Source of the DNA: Siccibacter turicensis LMG 23730
GTDB lineage: Bacteria; Pseudomonadota; Gammaproteobacteria; Enterobacterales; Enterobacteriaceae
DNA: 55,953 bases
Reading direction: 5' to 3'
Assembly: GCF_000463155.2 (NCBI RefSeq)
Contig: NZ_AWFZ01000016.1
Coordinates: 32,811 to 88,763, forward strand
Shown: positions 1 through 8,267 of the stretch, piece by piece
How the letters are laid out: every line of letters starts with the position of its first letter
Position numbering within the stretch: the stretch's first letter is position 1
Translations under genes and position numbers: made by a program
Notes under the pieces: generated by a model
The model's database searches: none
Told to the model about the DNA's origin: nothing
The model's input: only the letters and a program-made list of their open reading frames with translations

Positions 1-1159
1 AGGGAGCCAGTGGAGCAAAAAGAGCCACCATACCGGATTCAATCACCGGTTCTACCGCATCCCAGAACACCAGAGTCCCGCTGGTGATAATGACCTCAGA
101 AACCTTATAGATGGTTTCTTCCCTTGTCATGGTTTTGCTCCCCTTCATCAGCGAGAGTGCCGCCATGCCCAGATCATAGATATTTTTTGCTAACTGATAA
201 ATTTTCCCGATTGCCTGAGACAGTGCATTTAACACGAACTCGAATAAACCTCTAAGCAGATTTAACGGGGCTTTTATCAGGTTAACGATAACCTGCCATA
301 TTTTATCAAAAAAGCGTTTTAGCCGGATTTTCACCTGCGCTTTCTGGGTGATAAACAGGTCAACAACTTCATCCTTCAATGCTTTAATCATCGTGTTACT
401 GAGCGTTTCAAACACATCCCACCCGACATTTTTCAATGCCTCTTTACCTGCGCCAAAGGCCAGACCTCCCACCTCGTTTGCCGCATCTTTCATTTTTTTT
501 GCTTCGATATTAGAACGTGTACCCTGTTCTGTGCACAGTTCTTCTTTCTTATTTACCGGGGGTTTCTCATTTTTTAAAATGTTAGCCTCGACCGCTGCTG
601 CCGTCTCAGCCGAATCCATGACCACAAATTTGACGGTGCAGCCCTCTTCAAACTCCGCAGCCATTTTGTATTTTGTGCCATTCTTTTCGGCGTTTTTATT
701 TTCATTCAGATGCCCGGCATGCCACCGTTTCTGTAAATCCTTCGCATCGCCGATATACCGAACCTCACCGGCGCTGTCATAAACCACATAGACACCCGGG
801 GAATTTGGCACATCTTTCAGGCCTTCCGGCACACCATTCTTGATCGTGAACTGGCCATCAAACTTCATGGTGGAAATAGAGGAAATGCCATGAGTAAAAC
901 TTTTGCTTATCATTTCCTTCCACTGAACACCCCGATTCGCCACGGCAAGCACACTCGAAGACGACGTGGCGTTAAGCGTATCATCCACTGTTGTACTGAG
1001 GTTCGGGGCCTTGGCATTCGGTTGAGAATTTCGTTTATTACGAAAACCGCCGATTAGTTTTCGTGCAACATTATCAACGGTTTTATCAACAATACTGTTC
1101 AGCAGGGGGTTAAGAGTATTGAGTTCCGGGTATTCCTGAACCATGGTAGATGATGACAT
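1..1159 (-). CDS. GIY-YIG nuclease-fold protein, 3' end outside the window
   Basis: The reading frame is open from an ATG at 1159 to the window edge (386 codons visible). Residues about 120-205 form a GIY-YIG domain: GVY at 122-124, YIG at 135-137, a likely catalytic Arg in KRW (145), Glu191 in VEANIL, followed by KPPVN, which is the usual C-terminal signature. The first 115 residues are polar and unrecognised. After the nuclease domain come about 180 residues with long amphipathic or hydrophobic helices (for example IWQVIVNLIKAPLNLL), as in membrane-active or toxin-like proteins. The frame is intact, so the gene may be active. The nuclease fold is clear; the biological role is not (endonuclease of a mobile element, toxin, or defence nuclease). 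The true end cannot be seen. Confidence 0.75.
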   Translation of the reverse strand, partial: MSSSTMVQEYPELNTLNPLLNSIVDKTVDNVARKLIGGFRNKRNSQPNAKAPNLSTTVDDTLNATSSSSVLAVANRGVQWKEMISKSFTHGISSISTMKFDGQFTIKNGVPEGLKDVPNSPGVYVVYDSAGEVRYIGDAKDLQKRWHAGHLNENKNAEKNGTKYKMAAEFEEGCTVKFVVMDSAETAAAVEANILKNEKPPVNKKEELCTEQGTRSNIEAKKMKDAANEVGGLAFGAGKEALKNVGWDVFETLSNTMIKALKDEVVDLFITQKAQVKIRLKRFFDKIWQVIVNLIKAPLNLLRGLFEFVLNALSQAIGKIYQLAKNIYDLGMAALSLMKGSKTMTREETIYKVSEVIITSGTLVFWDAVEPVIESGMVALFAPLAP

Positions 1160-1324
1160 AATGGTGTGTCTCTCAGGCTGTGGTTGAAAGGCCTATTTCC
1201 CACTCGAAGTGCAACAAAAAATAACGAAAGCACCGGAATGGCAGGCTCCGAGTGAACGTGTTAAGGTCAGTTAAGGGTGATCAATCTGTTGCTTTTATCA
1301 AGTTAGAGTTGATTCTACGTTGGA

Positions 1325-1465
1325 ATCGTCAGCCATGCATCTATAGAAAGAGCCATTGAGTCATTGAAACGAAAAGGCATTCCGAATCGAGAGCAACTGG
1401 TATCTCATCTTTTCCCCCTGGGTAGGGAACATATCAAGCTGAGTGGAGATTACGTCTGGCGTTAA
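1325..1465 (+). pseudogene. 3' remnant of a Tn3-family transposase gene
   Basis: The 46-codon frame ending at 1465 closes with FPLGREHIKLSGDYVWR, the usual end of Tn3-family TnpA proteins (LGWEHINLTGDY-type). Just upstream the frame is lost: a WN dipeptide expected in TnpA is in another frame at about 1319-1326. No intact transposase or clear terminal inverted repeat is seen. It marks an old transposition event next to the ATPase operon. Confidence 0.6.
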
Positions 1466-1666
1466 ATCTTAAGCTGGGGTCCGGGGAACTGCACTCATGA
1501 CCATTTCCTCGATGAGTTCCTTTCACTTTACCCCCGGAAAAAAAATGATGATAAGAACCCCACAAAGTCAATGTAGCGCAGACATTAGCATTGAGCCTCA
1601 ACAACTACGGTGCGTTAAATGTATCTTATGTTAAATTACCTACTGTCACTCTCAAAGATAGATATA

Positions 1667-1724
1667 GCTCCCAGCAATAATATTGCTGGGAGCCTAGATA
1701 TAAATCAAAGATGATTTATATCTA
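1667..1724. repeat. Two adjacent perfect hairpins
   Basis: Bases 1667-1678 pair perfectly with 1682-1693 (12 bp, 3-nt loop) and 1695-1707 pair with 1712-1724 (13 bp, 4-nt loop). They lie 10 bp beyond the stop of the ATPase gene. Neither has a U tract on the minus transcript, so they are not classical intrinsic terminators, though they may end or protect the operon's transcript. Confidence 0.7.
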
Positions 1725-1734
1725 CAACATTTAA

Positions 1735-4536
1735 TTAAATACCAAGATAGTTCGTATATAAATAAGCAAATCCATATCGGGTTTTACTTCCGACCATATA
1801 CGGAGTTATTATTTTATTTGCAATCAAAACTTGTTTAAACTCAGCCAGAGTACCACTTTGAATTATATCATTATCTCCATGATTGCCTTTCACCTCTTCG
1901 AGCAACCTATCGAAAGTACTCTCATTTAGCACATTTTTTTTGTAAAATGGACTGACTTTATTATTCGATAAATCTTGACAGAAACATTTTACAAACTCAT
2001 TACCTTTTTCGTTCCAAAGATCTTGAAGATATTTGACAACAGCATTTTTACGGACTTGCTTACTCGTACAATATGCTAATCCGATGATAGAGTTTTTACG
2101 ATAACCTTTTTCGTCGTCTTGCTCGTCTTGTTCAATGATAGCATTAGTCAAAAGATCAATAAATGGTCGTAGATTTACAGTTTTATCAGCACTTTGAATA
2201 TTCCTAAACAGATCTTCGTATGCGGTGCTGAGCCTGCCGTTTTTCTTGGGCTTAGGATCTCCGAAGAAAGCATTTATGACAGGTTGAATGAGATACTTAT
2301 CCAGTGGAAGTTGATTATGGACTATATTTTTAGTTTTAAGTTTTTTGTGGATTTGCTGAACAAGTATAGGACTGGGCAAATAAATATTTAAAAATTCGAA
2401 AAAATTGTCCTTTGAATAATTAAAAACAATTTTTAAGAAATAAGAGAATATCTCATTTTGACTCCACTCTAAATCTATTACTCTTGGAGTAAATGAGTTC
2501 TTATTAGTTAAATTCCCTAATCTTTCGTAGAGATCTCTACGCAAAAATAATTTAGGGTGAATGTTTTCATACGAAAACCGCATGGCTATTTTTACTAATG
2601 GAGAGATAACATCGTTCCACATGAAAGGCTGAACTATATTATCAAGCTGGTCGAATGTAACCATGAGTCTTTTATCTTCGCTTTTAAGCTTATCATTTAT
2701 ATCGTTGAGTTCCTCCTCAATCTTCGCGTATAGTTCAGCATCTGTGATAAGGCTTATTATCTTGTCACGGGCTTCAAGATTGTCTAAACTTATCATTAAC
2801 TCAGGATATTTACCCCCATAGCTACTACGTGAACAGATTGCATTCCATATAAAAAACATCCAGAATCGTTTAATGAAAAGTTCATCTTTACGGTGATTAT
2901 CAAATCCTAAAAACTCGAAATTATCACTTTCGAAATTAGTAATATTCAGCACGTTATAATCAAGGTGAGTTTTTTGCGCTTTTGAGGTAAGCATTTTAAA
3001 GAAACTATCGATCTGAAGTGCTTTATAAAACGCTGTTTTACCAGTCCCTTTATCACCTAAAAGAATATTTTTTTCTGGAATGAACAAATCTTCCATGCAT
3101 GGACGAAAATAGAACAACTTCTTTATATATTCATCAGAGTATTCAATATTTTCAGCATAAAGATCAGGAAGCTTATCTCTTAAATCGTCCAATACTCTAT
3201 CTTGAATTGTGAGAAGGCTATCATTTCCAGCTGAGTTTATGACTGCAGCAGAGCTTACAACTTTAGTAAGTGTAAAATCATATTCTAACCCACTACTTTC
3301 AATAGTTAGCTTAGGCATGCTTTGCTCAACGTCAATTACTTTTTTCGTCAAGTCATCTTCAAGGATTTTATAGCTTTCAGATGTTACCTCGTTGATATAC
3401 TTGAAAAATTTTTGATACTGGGTTGAACCATTCTCTCCATTAATAAAATCGTCAAGATCATCTTTATCTTCAAGAGATGTACCGATATATTCTAATGTAT
3501 TTTGTCGATCAAAATAAAAAACCTCAGCATCGAAAGAAGAAAGCCCTTGTATCTGATTTAAAAAATTATTATAGCGGCGACTAAAGTTACTGCTTATGAT
3601 TGAAAGAATGAAACAGGCATTAATATTCATCTCATTTAAAGTTTTCGTAACATATTCTATTCCCGGTTGATTTTGCGCATCATCACCGGCTAAAACGACT
3701 ACATTTTTTGAGATTTGGGCGAGAGCACCAAAGGTGTTGTTAAATCCTGTTCTTGAATCGATTAAAATCACGTCAGGTTTAAACTGATGGTTTATTTCAT
3801 TAACAAGTTTTTCAAATGTATGAGTTAATCTATCACCTTGCAGGTCCAGTTTAGCTAATCCTTCTAGGTAGCTAAGTAAATCATCACTATTGTGCATTAG
3901 ATTACCAGCAGACATTAAATTAATTGTTCCACTGCCAGCGTAACTTTTCTCGATATTATATATATAATCATTTAAACTAGATGATTCATCAAATGACTTA
4001 TCATTTAAATACTCTATAATACCGCCTTTACAATTATCAGTTTGCGCGCTATTAAAAAAGTTTATTAACCCTGGCGCTTCAAAATCACAATCTATAACAA
4101 AAACATTCTTACCTTGTCGCGCTAAATAAGTGGCCGTAAGTGCGAGACTTGTAGTTCTACCAACTCCCCCTTTATAGCTAAAAAAAGTAACAACATTACT
4201 TTTGTTATTATTTTTTTTCTTCATATTAAGTAATGCACTAAGCGATCGTCTCAACCCTAAAGACGTTTTTTCTTTTTCGAAAAGATGAACGTAATCTTGA
4301 TCATTTGCATTTTTTTCGGATAAGAATGTAAAATCGAGATTTTTATTACCCAACTCGGTTAAAGATGTTTTGCTCAAATAAAGGTCATCCAACTTTTGGA
4401 TTTTTTCGCTAACAATATATATCTCAATGTTATTATTAATCCTTAACTCTATATAATAATCAATAATATTTTTTTGATAAATATTTTCTTTAAGATCGTC
4501 TTCGAATCTTTTAATAAAATCAATAGATTTAAGCAT
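1735..4536 (-). CDS. Double P-loop ATPase (KGGVGR/ParA-like N-half, STAND/Sll1717-like C-half)
   Basis: A 933-residue protein in three parts. Residues 1-112 are an unrecognised alpha/beta region. Residues 113-350 are a MinD/ParA-like ATPase with the deviant Walker A KGGVGRTTS (122-130), VFVIDCDFEAPG (145-156) and the Walker B-like VILIDSRTG (256-264). This is the KGGVGR signature known from bacterial conflict systems. Residues 430-930 carry a second P-loop, GDKGTGKT (494-501), with Walker B MVTFDQLDN (625-633) and the sensor-like FLRRDLYERL, typical of STAND or Sll1717-type ATPases. The start has an AAGGGA ribosome site six bases upstream. The gene lies 9 bp after the HEPN-like gene, so the two should be cotranscribed and probably act together. 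Base composition is much more AT-rich than the plasmid backbone. A role in phage defence is inferred, not shown. Confidence 0.8.
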   Translation of the reverse strand: MLKSIDFIKRFEDDLKENIYQKNIIDYYIELRINNNIEIYIVSEKIQKLDDLYLSKTSLTELGNKNLDFTFLSEKNANDQDYVHLFEKEKTSLGLRRSLSALLNMKKKNNNKSNVVTFFSYKGGVGRTTSLALTATYLARQGKNVFVIDCDFEAPGLINFFNSAQTDNCKGGIIEYLNDKSFDESSSLNDYIYNIEKSYAGSGTINLMSAGNLMHNSDDLLSYLEGLAKLDLQGDRLTHTFEKLVNEINHQFKPDVILIDSRTGFNNTFGALAQISKNVVVLAGDDAQNQPGIEYVTKTLNEMNINACFILSIISSNFSRRYNNFLNQIQGLSSFDAEVFYFDRQNTLEYIGTSLEDKDDLDDFINGENGSTQYQKFFKYINEVTSESYKILEDDLTKKVIDVEQSMPKLTIESSGLEYDFTLTKVVSSAAVINSAGNDSLLTIQDRVLDDLRDKLPDLYAENIEYSDEYIKKLFYFRPCMEDLFIPEKNILLGDKGTGKTAFYKALQIDSFFKMLTSKAQKTHLDYNVLNITNFESDNFEFLGFDNHRKDELFIKRFWMFFIWNAICSRSSYGGKYPELMISLDNLEARDKIISLITDAELYAKIEEELNDINDKLKSEDKRLMVTFDQLDNIVQPFMWNDVISPLVKIAMRFSYENIHPKLFLRRDLYERLGNLTNKNSFTPRVIDLEWSQNEIFSYFLKIVFNYSKDNFFEFLNIYLPSPILVQQIHKKLKTKNIVHNQLPLDKYLIQPVINAFFGDPKPKKNGRLSTAYEDLFRNIQSADKTVNLRPFIDLLTNAIIEQDEQDDEKGYRKNSIIGLAYCTSKQVRKNAVVKYLQDLWNEKGNEFVKCFCQDLSNNKVSPFYKKNVLNESTFDRLLEEVKGNHGDNDIIQSGTLAEFKQVLIANKIITPYMVGSKTRYGFAYLYTNYLGI

Positions 4537-4545
4537 GTTAATCCC

Positions 4546-5007
4546 TTACATTTTCTTTAAAAAATTGTTTGTATGTGTGTAAAGCTCTTTAATTTCAGCA
4601 TAATTAACATCCAAAACTGTGTATCTAATCTCCGGAGACCAAGAGTTCAATAGTTTGTTAATTGTACTTTTTTCACTTTCGTGATTCATGTCACTTACTA
4701 AAGAATCCAAAAAGTTTTGTAGTTTTTTAAAATTATGAGTTTTAATTCGTTTTTTGTAATCAATCCCTACTTTATTACATTCAACTTCATCGACTTCAGA
4801 ATCAACATTAAATTGCATCAGTTCGAAAATCTTGAATTTTAAAGAGCATTCGATTATATAGCCAGAAAGGTAATATAAACTTAGCACTAAAAATTTATAC
4901 TCATCATTAGATATTTCATTATCTTGATAGCTATCGATTTTATCTTTTAGCACCCGGCATGTATGATTATGTCTTTTTGCAGAAGATAAAAATTCAGGAT
5001 ACTTCAT
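4546..5007 (-). CDS. HEPN-like protein, partner of the KGGVGR ATPase
   Basis: A 153-residue all-helical protein. Three landmarks match HEPN proteins: GYIIECSLK (49-57, like the GYxxExxLK of HEPN helix 2), HNFKKL (91-96, like GHDLxxL) and IRY (127-129). The RNase-type Rx4-6H motif is not evident, so catalysis is uncertain; HEPN proteins can also be non-catalytic adaptors. An AAGGTG site precedes the ATG. It is first in a two-gene operon with the ATPase. In HEPN-containing conflict systems the HEPN protein is often the effector RNase gated by an ATPase sensor, which would suit this pair. That assignment is inference. Confidence 0.6.
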   Translation of the reverse strand: MKYPEFLSSAKRHNHTCRVLKDKIDSYQDNEISNDEYKFLVLSLYYLSGYIIECSLKFKIFELMQFNVDSEVDEVECNKVGIDYKKRIKTHNFKKLQNFLDSLVSDMNHESEKSTINKLLNSWSPEIRYTVLDVNYAEIKELYTHTNNFLKKM

Positions 5008-5309
5008 ATGCCCACCTTACAATGAGATTATTCTTGTTATGTTAACAATTTCTATCAATTTTTCAATCCATTTATAAGGTAAATGATATTCGTATAACCT
5101 CTTGATTTAACTCAATTTTTACTTTTTTATTGGGATGGTGTCCTGATTGTGAAATGCGCTTGTTTTACGTTGTAAATCATTAGCAAAGTTGGAAAACCTA
5201 TATAATAATGAATCAAAATCTAAAAAATAAACTAGTTAAAAACCCTTCAGTTAAAATTTTTTAATGAAGCATTTAAGGATTCATATATGGCATAAGCGAA
5301 TACATGTTA
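5008..5309. other. AT-rich intergenic region upstream of the HEPN-like operon
   Basis: There is no credible gene here. On the minus strand a possible promoter is TTGAAA, 16 bases, TAACAT, about 40 bp before the HEPN start codon (weak match). The recombinase gene ends at its right edge. Confidence 0.3.
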
Positions 5310-6362
5310 TTAATTAACTATGAAAATTTTATCTCGAGCAAGCTTCAAACGAGCATCGCCTCGCCGATCATATTTTTGCGTGGTGCTTACGCTCGCATGT
5401 CCCAATGCATCTTTCACCGTTATTAAATCCTCTCCGCTATCGAGCATAGCCGTGGCAAATGTTCTTCTCAGATCATGAGGAGCACATCGAACAATACCGG
5501 CCATTTGTTGCCGAACTTGCAGAATGTGGTACACAGCCTGATCTGTTAACCTGTCTTCGGTCAGCGTGTCGTGCCGGCGAATACGAACAAATAGTGGCCC
5601 TGCGTGTTCGCCCCTGATCTGCTCAATCCAAACCATCAATCGCTCCCAAGCTCCGGCAGGAACATACGAGACTCTCATCTTGTTCCCTTTACCATGCACT
5701 TTCAGCGCTTTTTCCTGAAAGGAAATATCGTCCCAACTGAGCGAGACTGCTTCTGTACGGCGCAAACCGCAGCCTAATATTACCCCTATAAGCGCAGCAT
5801 CACGTAATCCCTTACTGGTGTGGTCGGCATCACATGCGGCAAATAAAGCAGAGATTTCTTCCTTTCTGAGAGCCCTCCCGCGCGGTAGAACGTTTCCTCT
5901 GACTGAGCGAACGGCACGGATATGCTGATAGTCTTCCACACTCATCAGTTTCAGCATCCATGCTTCGGCAGCTACTCCCCTCAGGGCCGAAAGATAGGTG
6001 TTCACCGTGGCCACTGCGAGGCCGGAATCCCGCAGCATATCGACCAGCGCCATGACATGATGTCGGCGAATCGATCCCCAGCTACAGTCTGATAAATCTG
6101 ACGCACCGAGAATGCGGGCCACAATGTTGAGAAACGAGGCCATGGTCTGCCGGCTGCGGGGCGAGTTCAGGGAAAGCAGATAGGCCCGGGCGGGGTTAAC
6201 TCCCGTTACGTTGTCACCGGTAAGGGCCCGCATGGCATAAATATCATCATGTCCGGGTGTGATCTCCGGTAAAAGCACAGCGCCGGTATGTTCGTTATCT
6301 CTGTCAGTTGTCATCGGCCCATCCTGCTCAAAACTCCCCCATGCCTGCAAAACGGTGCTCAT
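5310..6362 (-). CDS. Tyrosine recombinase / integrase
   Basis: A 350-residue site-specific recombinase. The N-terminal SAM-like core-binding domain spans about 55-150 and the catalytic domain about 160-345. The active-site set is complete: Arg201 (GLRRTE), Lys225 (HGKGNK), His296 and Arg299 (PHDLRR), His322 (LGHAS) and nucleophile Tyr331 (QKYDRR). It could integrate the neighbouring HEPN/ATPase block or resolve plasmid multimers. No attachment-site repeats were identified. GC-rich codon use sets it apart from the AT-rich genes on both sides, so it need not have arrived with them. Confidence 0.9.
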   Translation of the reverse strand: MSTVLQAWGSFEQDGPMTTDRDNEHTGAVLLPEITPGHDDIYAMRALTGDNVTGVNPARAYLLSLNSPRSRQTMASFLNIVARILGASDLSDCSWGSIRRHHVMALVDMLRDSGLAVATVNTYLSALRGVAAEAWMLKLMSVEDYQHIRAVRSVRGNVLPRGRALRKEEISALFAACDADHTSKGLRDAALIGVILGCGLRRTEAVSLSWDDISFQEKALKVHGKGNKMRVSYVPAGAWERLMVWIEQIRGEHAGPLFVRIRRHDTLTEDRLTDQAVYHILQVRQQMAGIVRCAPHDLRRTFATAMLDSGEDLITVKDALGHASVSTTQKYDRRGDARLKLARDKIFIVN

Positions 6363-6569
6363 CCAGGCGTTGCGCTACGTGAAATCTGACGTACCAGACC
6401 CCTGCCGGAGCTTATCAACTCATCTCTACTTTTTCAAAGGTACATTTTAATAAGCAGAGATTTATTCAATCCACCTCATCTAAGAATATCTATACAGAGC
6501 GTGTTTCAATAGACATAAGCTAGCTCATGCTTGTACGATAGGATCACCGCTAATAAAAACAGATAAATT

Positions 6570-7166
6570 ATGGCTCAAAGATATAATACAAAGAAAAATA
6601 GCAAGTTACGTAATCTTCTTTTGTGCATTAACAGAGATTTGTTCGTCATAGAAAATTATATGCAAGACGAAGAGTATTCTTTTTCGGAGTTGGATTATCT
6701 TATTATGGCCTTAGAAGATCGACGCTTCATTAAACATAACGGAATAAACATTATTTCTGTTCTGAGAGAAGTATTAAAGATGATACGTAGAAAAAAACAC
6801 GGAGGGGCTAGCACCATTGATATGCAAATGGTGAGGACAATTACGAACTATAGGGAGTTGACGTTGAAGAGAAAACTATATGAAATGCTCTTGGCATATT
6901 TGGTTAATCGAAGATTTACTAAAGAGTAAATAATGAAGTGTTACATTGAAAATGCTTTCTTTGGTACTGGTTTGATCGGCATCACGAATACAGTTAAGAA
7001 AGTTTATAACAAGGATATGGAGGCACTATCATCATATGAAAAAGCGAGGATCGCGGCAATGTTATTGAAACCACGCCCAAAAAATGCAGACTCTACATGG
7101 GAGTTAGCGGTTCATACTCGAGCGATCTACGCGCAACAAGTGAGGAGATTTGTAAAAAATGGCTAA
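6570..7166 (+). pseudogene. Stand-alone glycosyltransferase-51-like gene with an in-frame stop
   Basis: Read through, this is a 198-codon frame resembling the peptidoglycan glycosyltransferase (GT51) domain of penicillin-binding proteins: ALEDRRFIKHNG (47-58; catalytic Glu49), GGASTIDMQ (78-86), KRKLYE (100-105), CYIENAFFG and a closing SSYEKARIAAMLL segment. A TAA at 6927-6929 (codon 120) interrupts it at TKE-stop-IMKCYIENAFFG, where the family has TKEEI-L, so a single GAA-to-TAA change explains it. An ATG at 6933 restarts the same frame, so two polypeptides are possible. There is no transmembrane anchor, unlike true PBPs. The 3' end overlaps the convergent gene by 63 bp. Confidence 0.65.
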
Positions 7167-7760
7167 AAATAAAGTATATGTACTGGCTTTATCAATATTT
7201 TTGAGTGACAGTGGCTCGCTATCTGCATATACAATACCTTCCATCATTTTCACTTTAACTTCAGTTAGTTTATTAGTTATATAATTAGTGTTTTTGTAGG
7301 CTTGATCAACCAAGCGTAATGCTTCACTATAATCAAAAGCGCCAATATTAATTAGGCTATTGAGATTCAAATCAATCATCCTGTGTGCTTGACTAAATTT
7401 AGCATGCACCTCATTTTCGAATCGATTGGCTAAGGTGTATAAATTATTGTTATTTAAACTAATAAAGATATAATTTAATCTTTTATTCCAGTCAGTAACA
7501 CATGCTCTATAGTCGCTACGTAATTTTTCATCAGTTGAATTGCGCTGTATAGCAATAATCAACTGGCGTGTTTTATAAATCCTATCGCTCGACAAAAGAA
7601 TAATTAGCTCTATTATTTTTTCCAGGGCGGCAACATCCAGCTCGCTACGTTTATAATATAACTGGCTATTCATCTGTTTTTTCTGGAATTTATGTGATAA
7701 CAACAAGCCCACTACGCCTGTCAGAAAGAATGTAAAAATAATTTTTAACACTTCGTTCAT
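7104..7760 (-). CDS. Membrane-anchored helical protein, unknown
   Basis: A 218-residue protein with one N-terminal membrane helix (about 5-23) followed by a long charged helical region, probably cytoplasmic. No family is recognised. It converges with and overlaps the GT51-like gene by 63 bp, an unusual arrangement that may reflect coupled function or insertion. It is AT-rich like the block to its left. The start is the ATG at 7760, with only a weak ribosome site. Confidence 0.55.
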   Translation of the reverse strand: MNEVLKIIFTFFLTGVVGLLLSHKFQKKQMNSQLYYKRSELDVAALEKIIELIILLSSDRIYKTRQLIIAIQRNSTDEKLRSDYRACVTDWNKRLNYIFISLNNNNLYTLANRFENEVHAKFSQAHRMIDLNLNSLINIGAFDYSEALRLVDQAYKNTNYITNKLTEVKVKMMEGIVYADSEPLSLKNIDKASTYTLFLAIFYKSPHLLRVDRSSMNR

Positions 7761-7925
7761 AGTGAGTCTGCCGCCTCTCCAAAAATCGCTCCAATGCCTA
7801 CTTATCGTACAGTAAAATCTTTAAGTTAAGTATGCTGACATCAACGTTTAACTTCAGACATCAGTTAATCATAACCATATACATATAGAAATTTTGGTAT
7901 GTATTAGGTATGATTTGTTCTGTTT

Positions 7926-8000
7926 GTAAGCCCTGTGGTGGGGTTTACATAGAAAGCAGGATTGTATCATTAACATGAAGCCTTGTGGTGGGGGTTCATG
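7926..8000 (+). repeat. Tandem hairpins with the same TGTGGTG loop
   Basis: 7926-7933 pairs with 7941-7948 around the loop TGTGGTG. 7974-7979 pairs with 7995-8000, extended by two more pairs past a bulged G, around a loop starting TGTGGTGG. The loops and closing C/G tracts are alike while the outer stems differ, so selection on RNA structure is likely. They sit about 120 bp upstream of the rep leader stem-loop. Confidence 0.55.
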
Positions 8001-8124
8001 TTACATGAAGTAGTTAAATCACCTTACACTTGTCCATGCGAGCATACGTAAGGTCTGAGGTTTGAGCGTGCCTACAACGCTTAGGAAGAGATACAGCTAT
8101 TTGCATGTATCCAAAATGCAAAAA

Positions 8125-8174
8125 CCCCCTGACATCTGTCTAGAAACTTGGCGGAATCAGCAGAAGTCAAGGGG
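8125..8174 (-). ncRNA. inc: Copy-number antisense RNA target stem-loop (Inc RNA type)
   Basis: The rep leader forms a stem in which 8125-8133 pairs with 8166-8174 (one C-A mismatch) and 8135-8138 pairs with 8161-8164. Its apical loop contains TTGGCG (8148-8153), the loop motif of IncI/IncB/IncL/M leaders recognised by a counter-transcribed RNA. The antisense RNA would be read from the minus strand over this interval; its exact ends and promoter were not fixed. The loop can also pair with CGCCA at 8240-8244, just before the repA ribosome site, as in the RepZ activator pseudoknot. Confidence 0.6.
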
Positions 8175-8213
8175 TCATAAAGCAGGCGCGTCGCCTGTGA
8201 AGGATTATAACGC

Positions 8214-8267
8214 ATGCACCATATAACACAACACCTGGCCGCCATAAGACAAGGCCAGCGTGAATGA
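8214..8267 (+). CDS. Rep leader peptide (RepY-like)
   Basis: A 17-codon frame (begins MHHITQH, ends QGQRE) with an AAGGA site nine bases upstream. It starts just after the antisense-target stem and its stop overlaps the repA start by 8 bases. In ColIb-P9-type replicons translation of such a leader opens the structure hiding the rep ribosome site and lets the pseudoknot form. Size, position and overlap fit that model; the function here is inferred. Confidence 0.55.
   Translation: MHHITQHLAAIRQGQRE

Noticed and set aside
348-782. 144-codon plus-strand frame
   Set aside because: It is antisense to the GIY-YIG gene and Ser/Phe/Ala-rich in the manner of a shadow.
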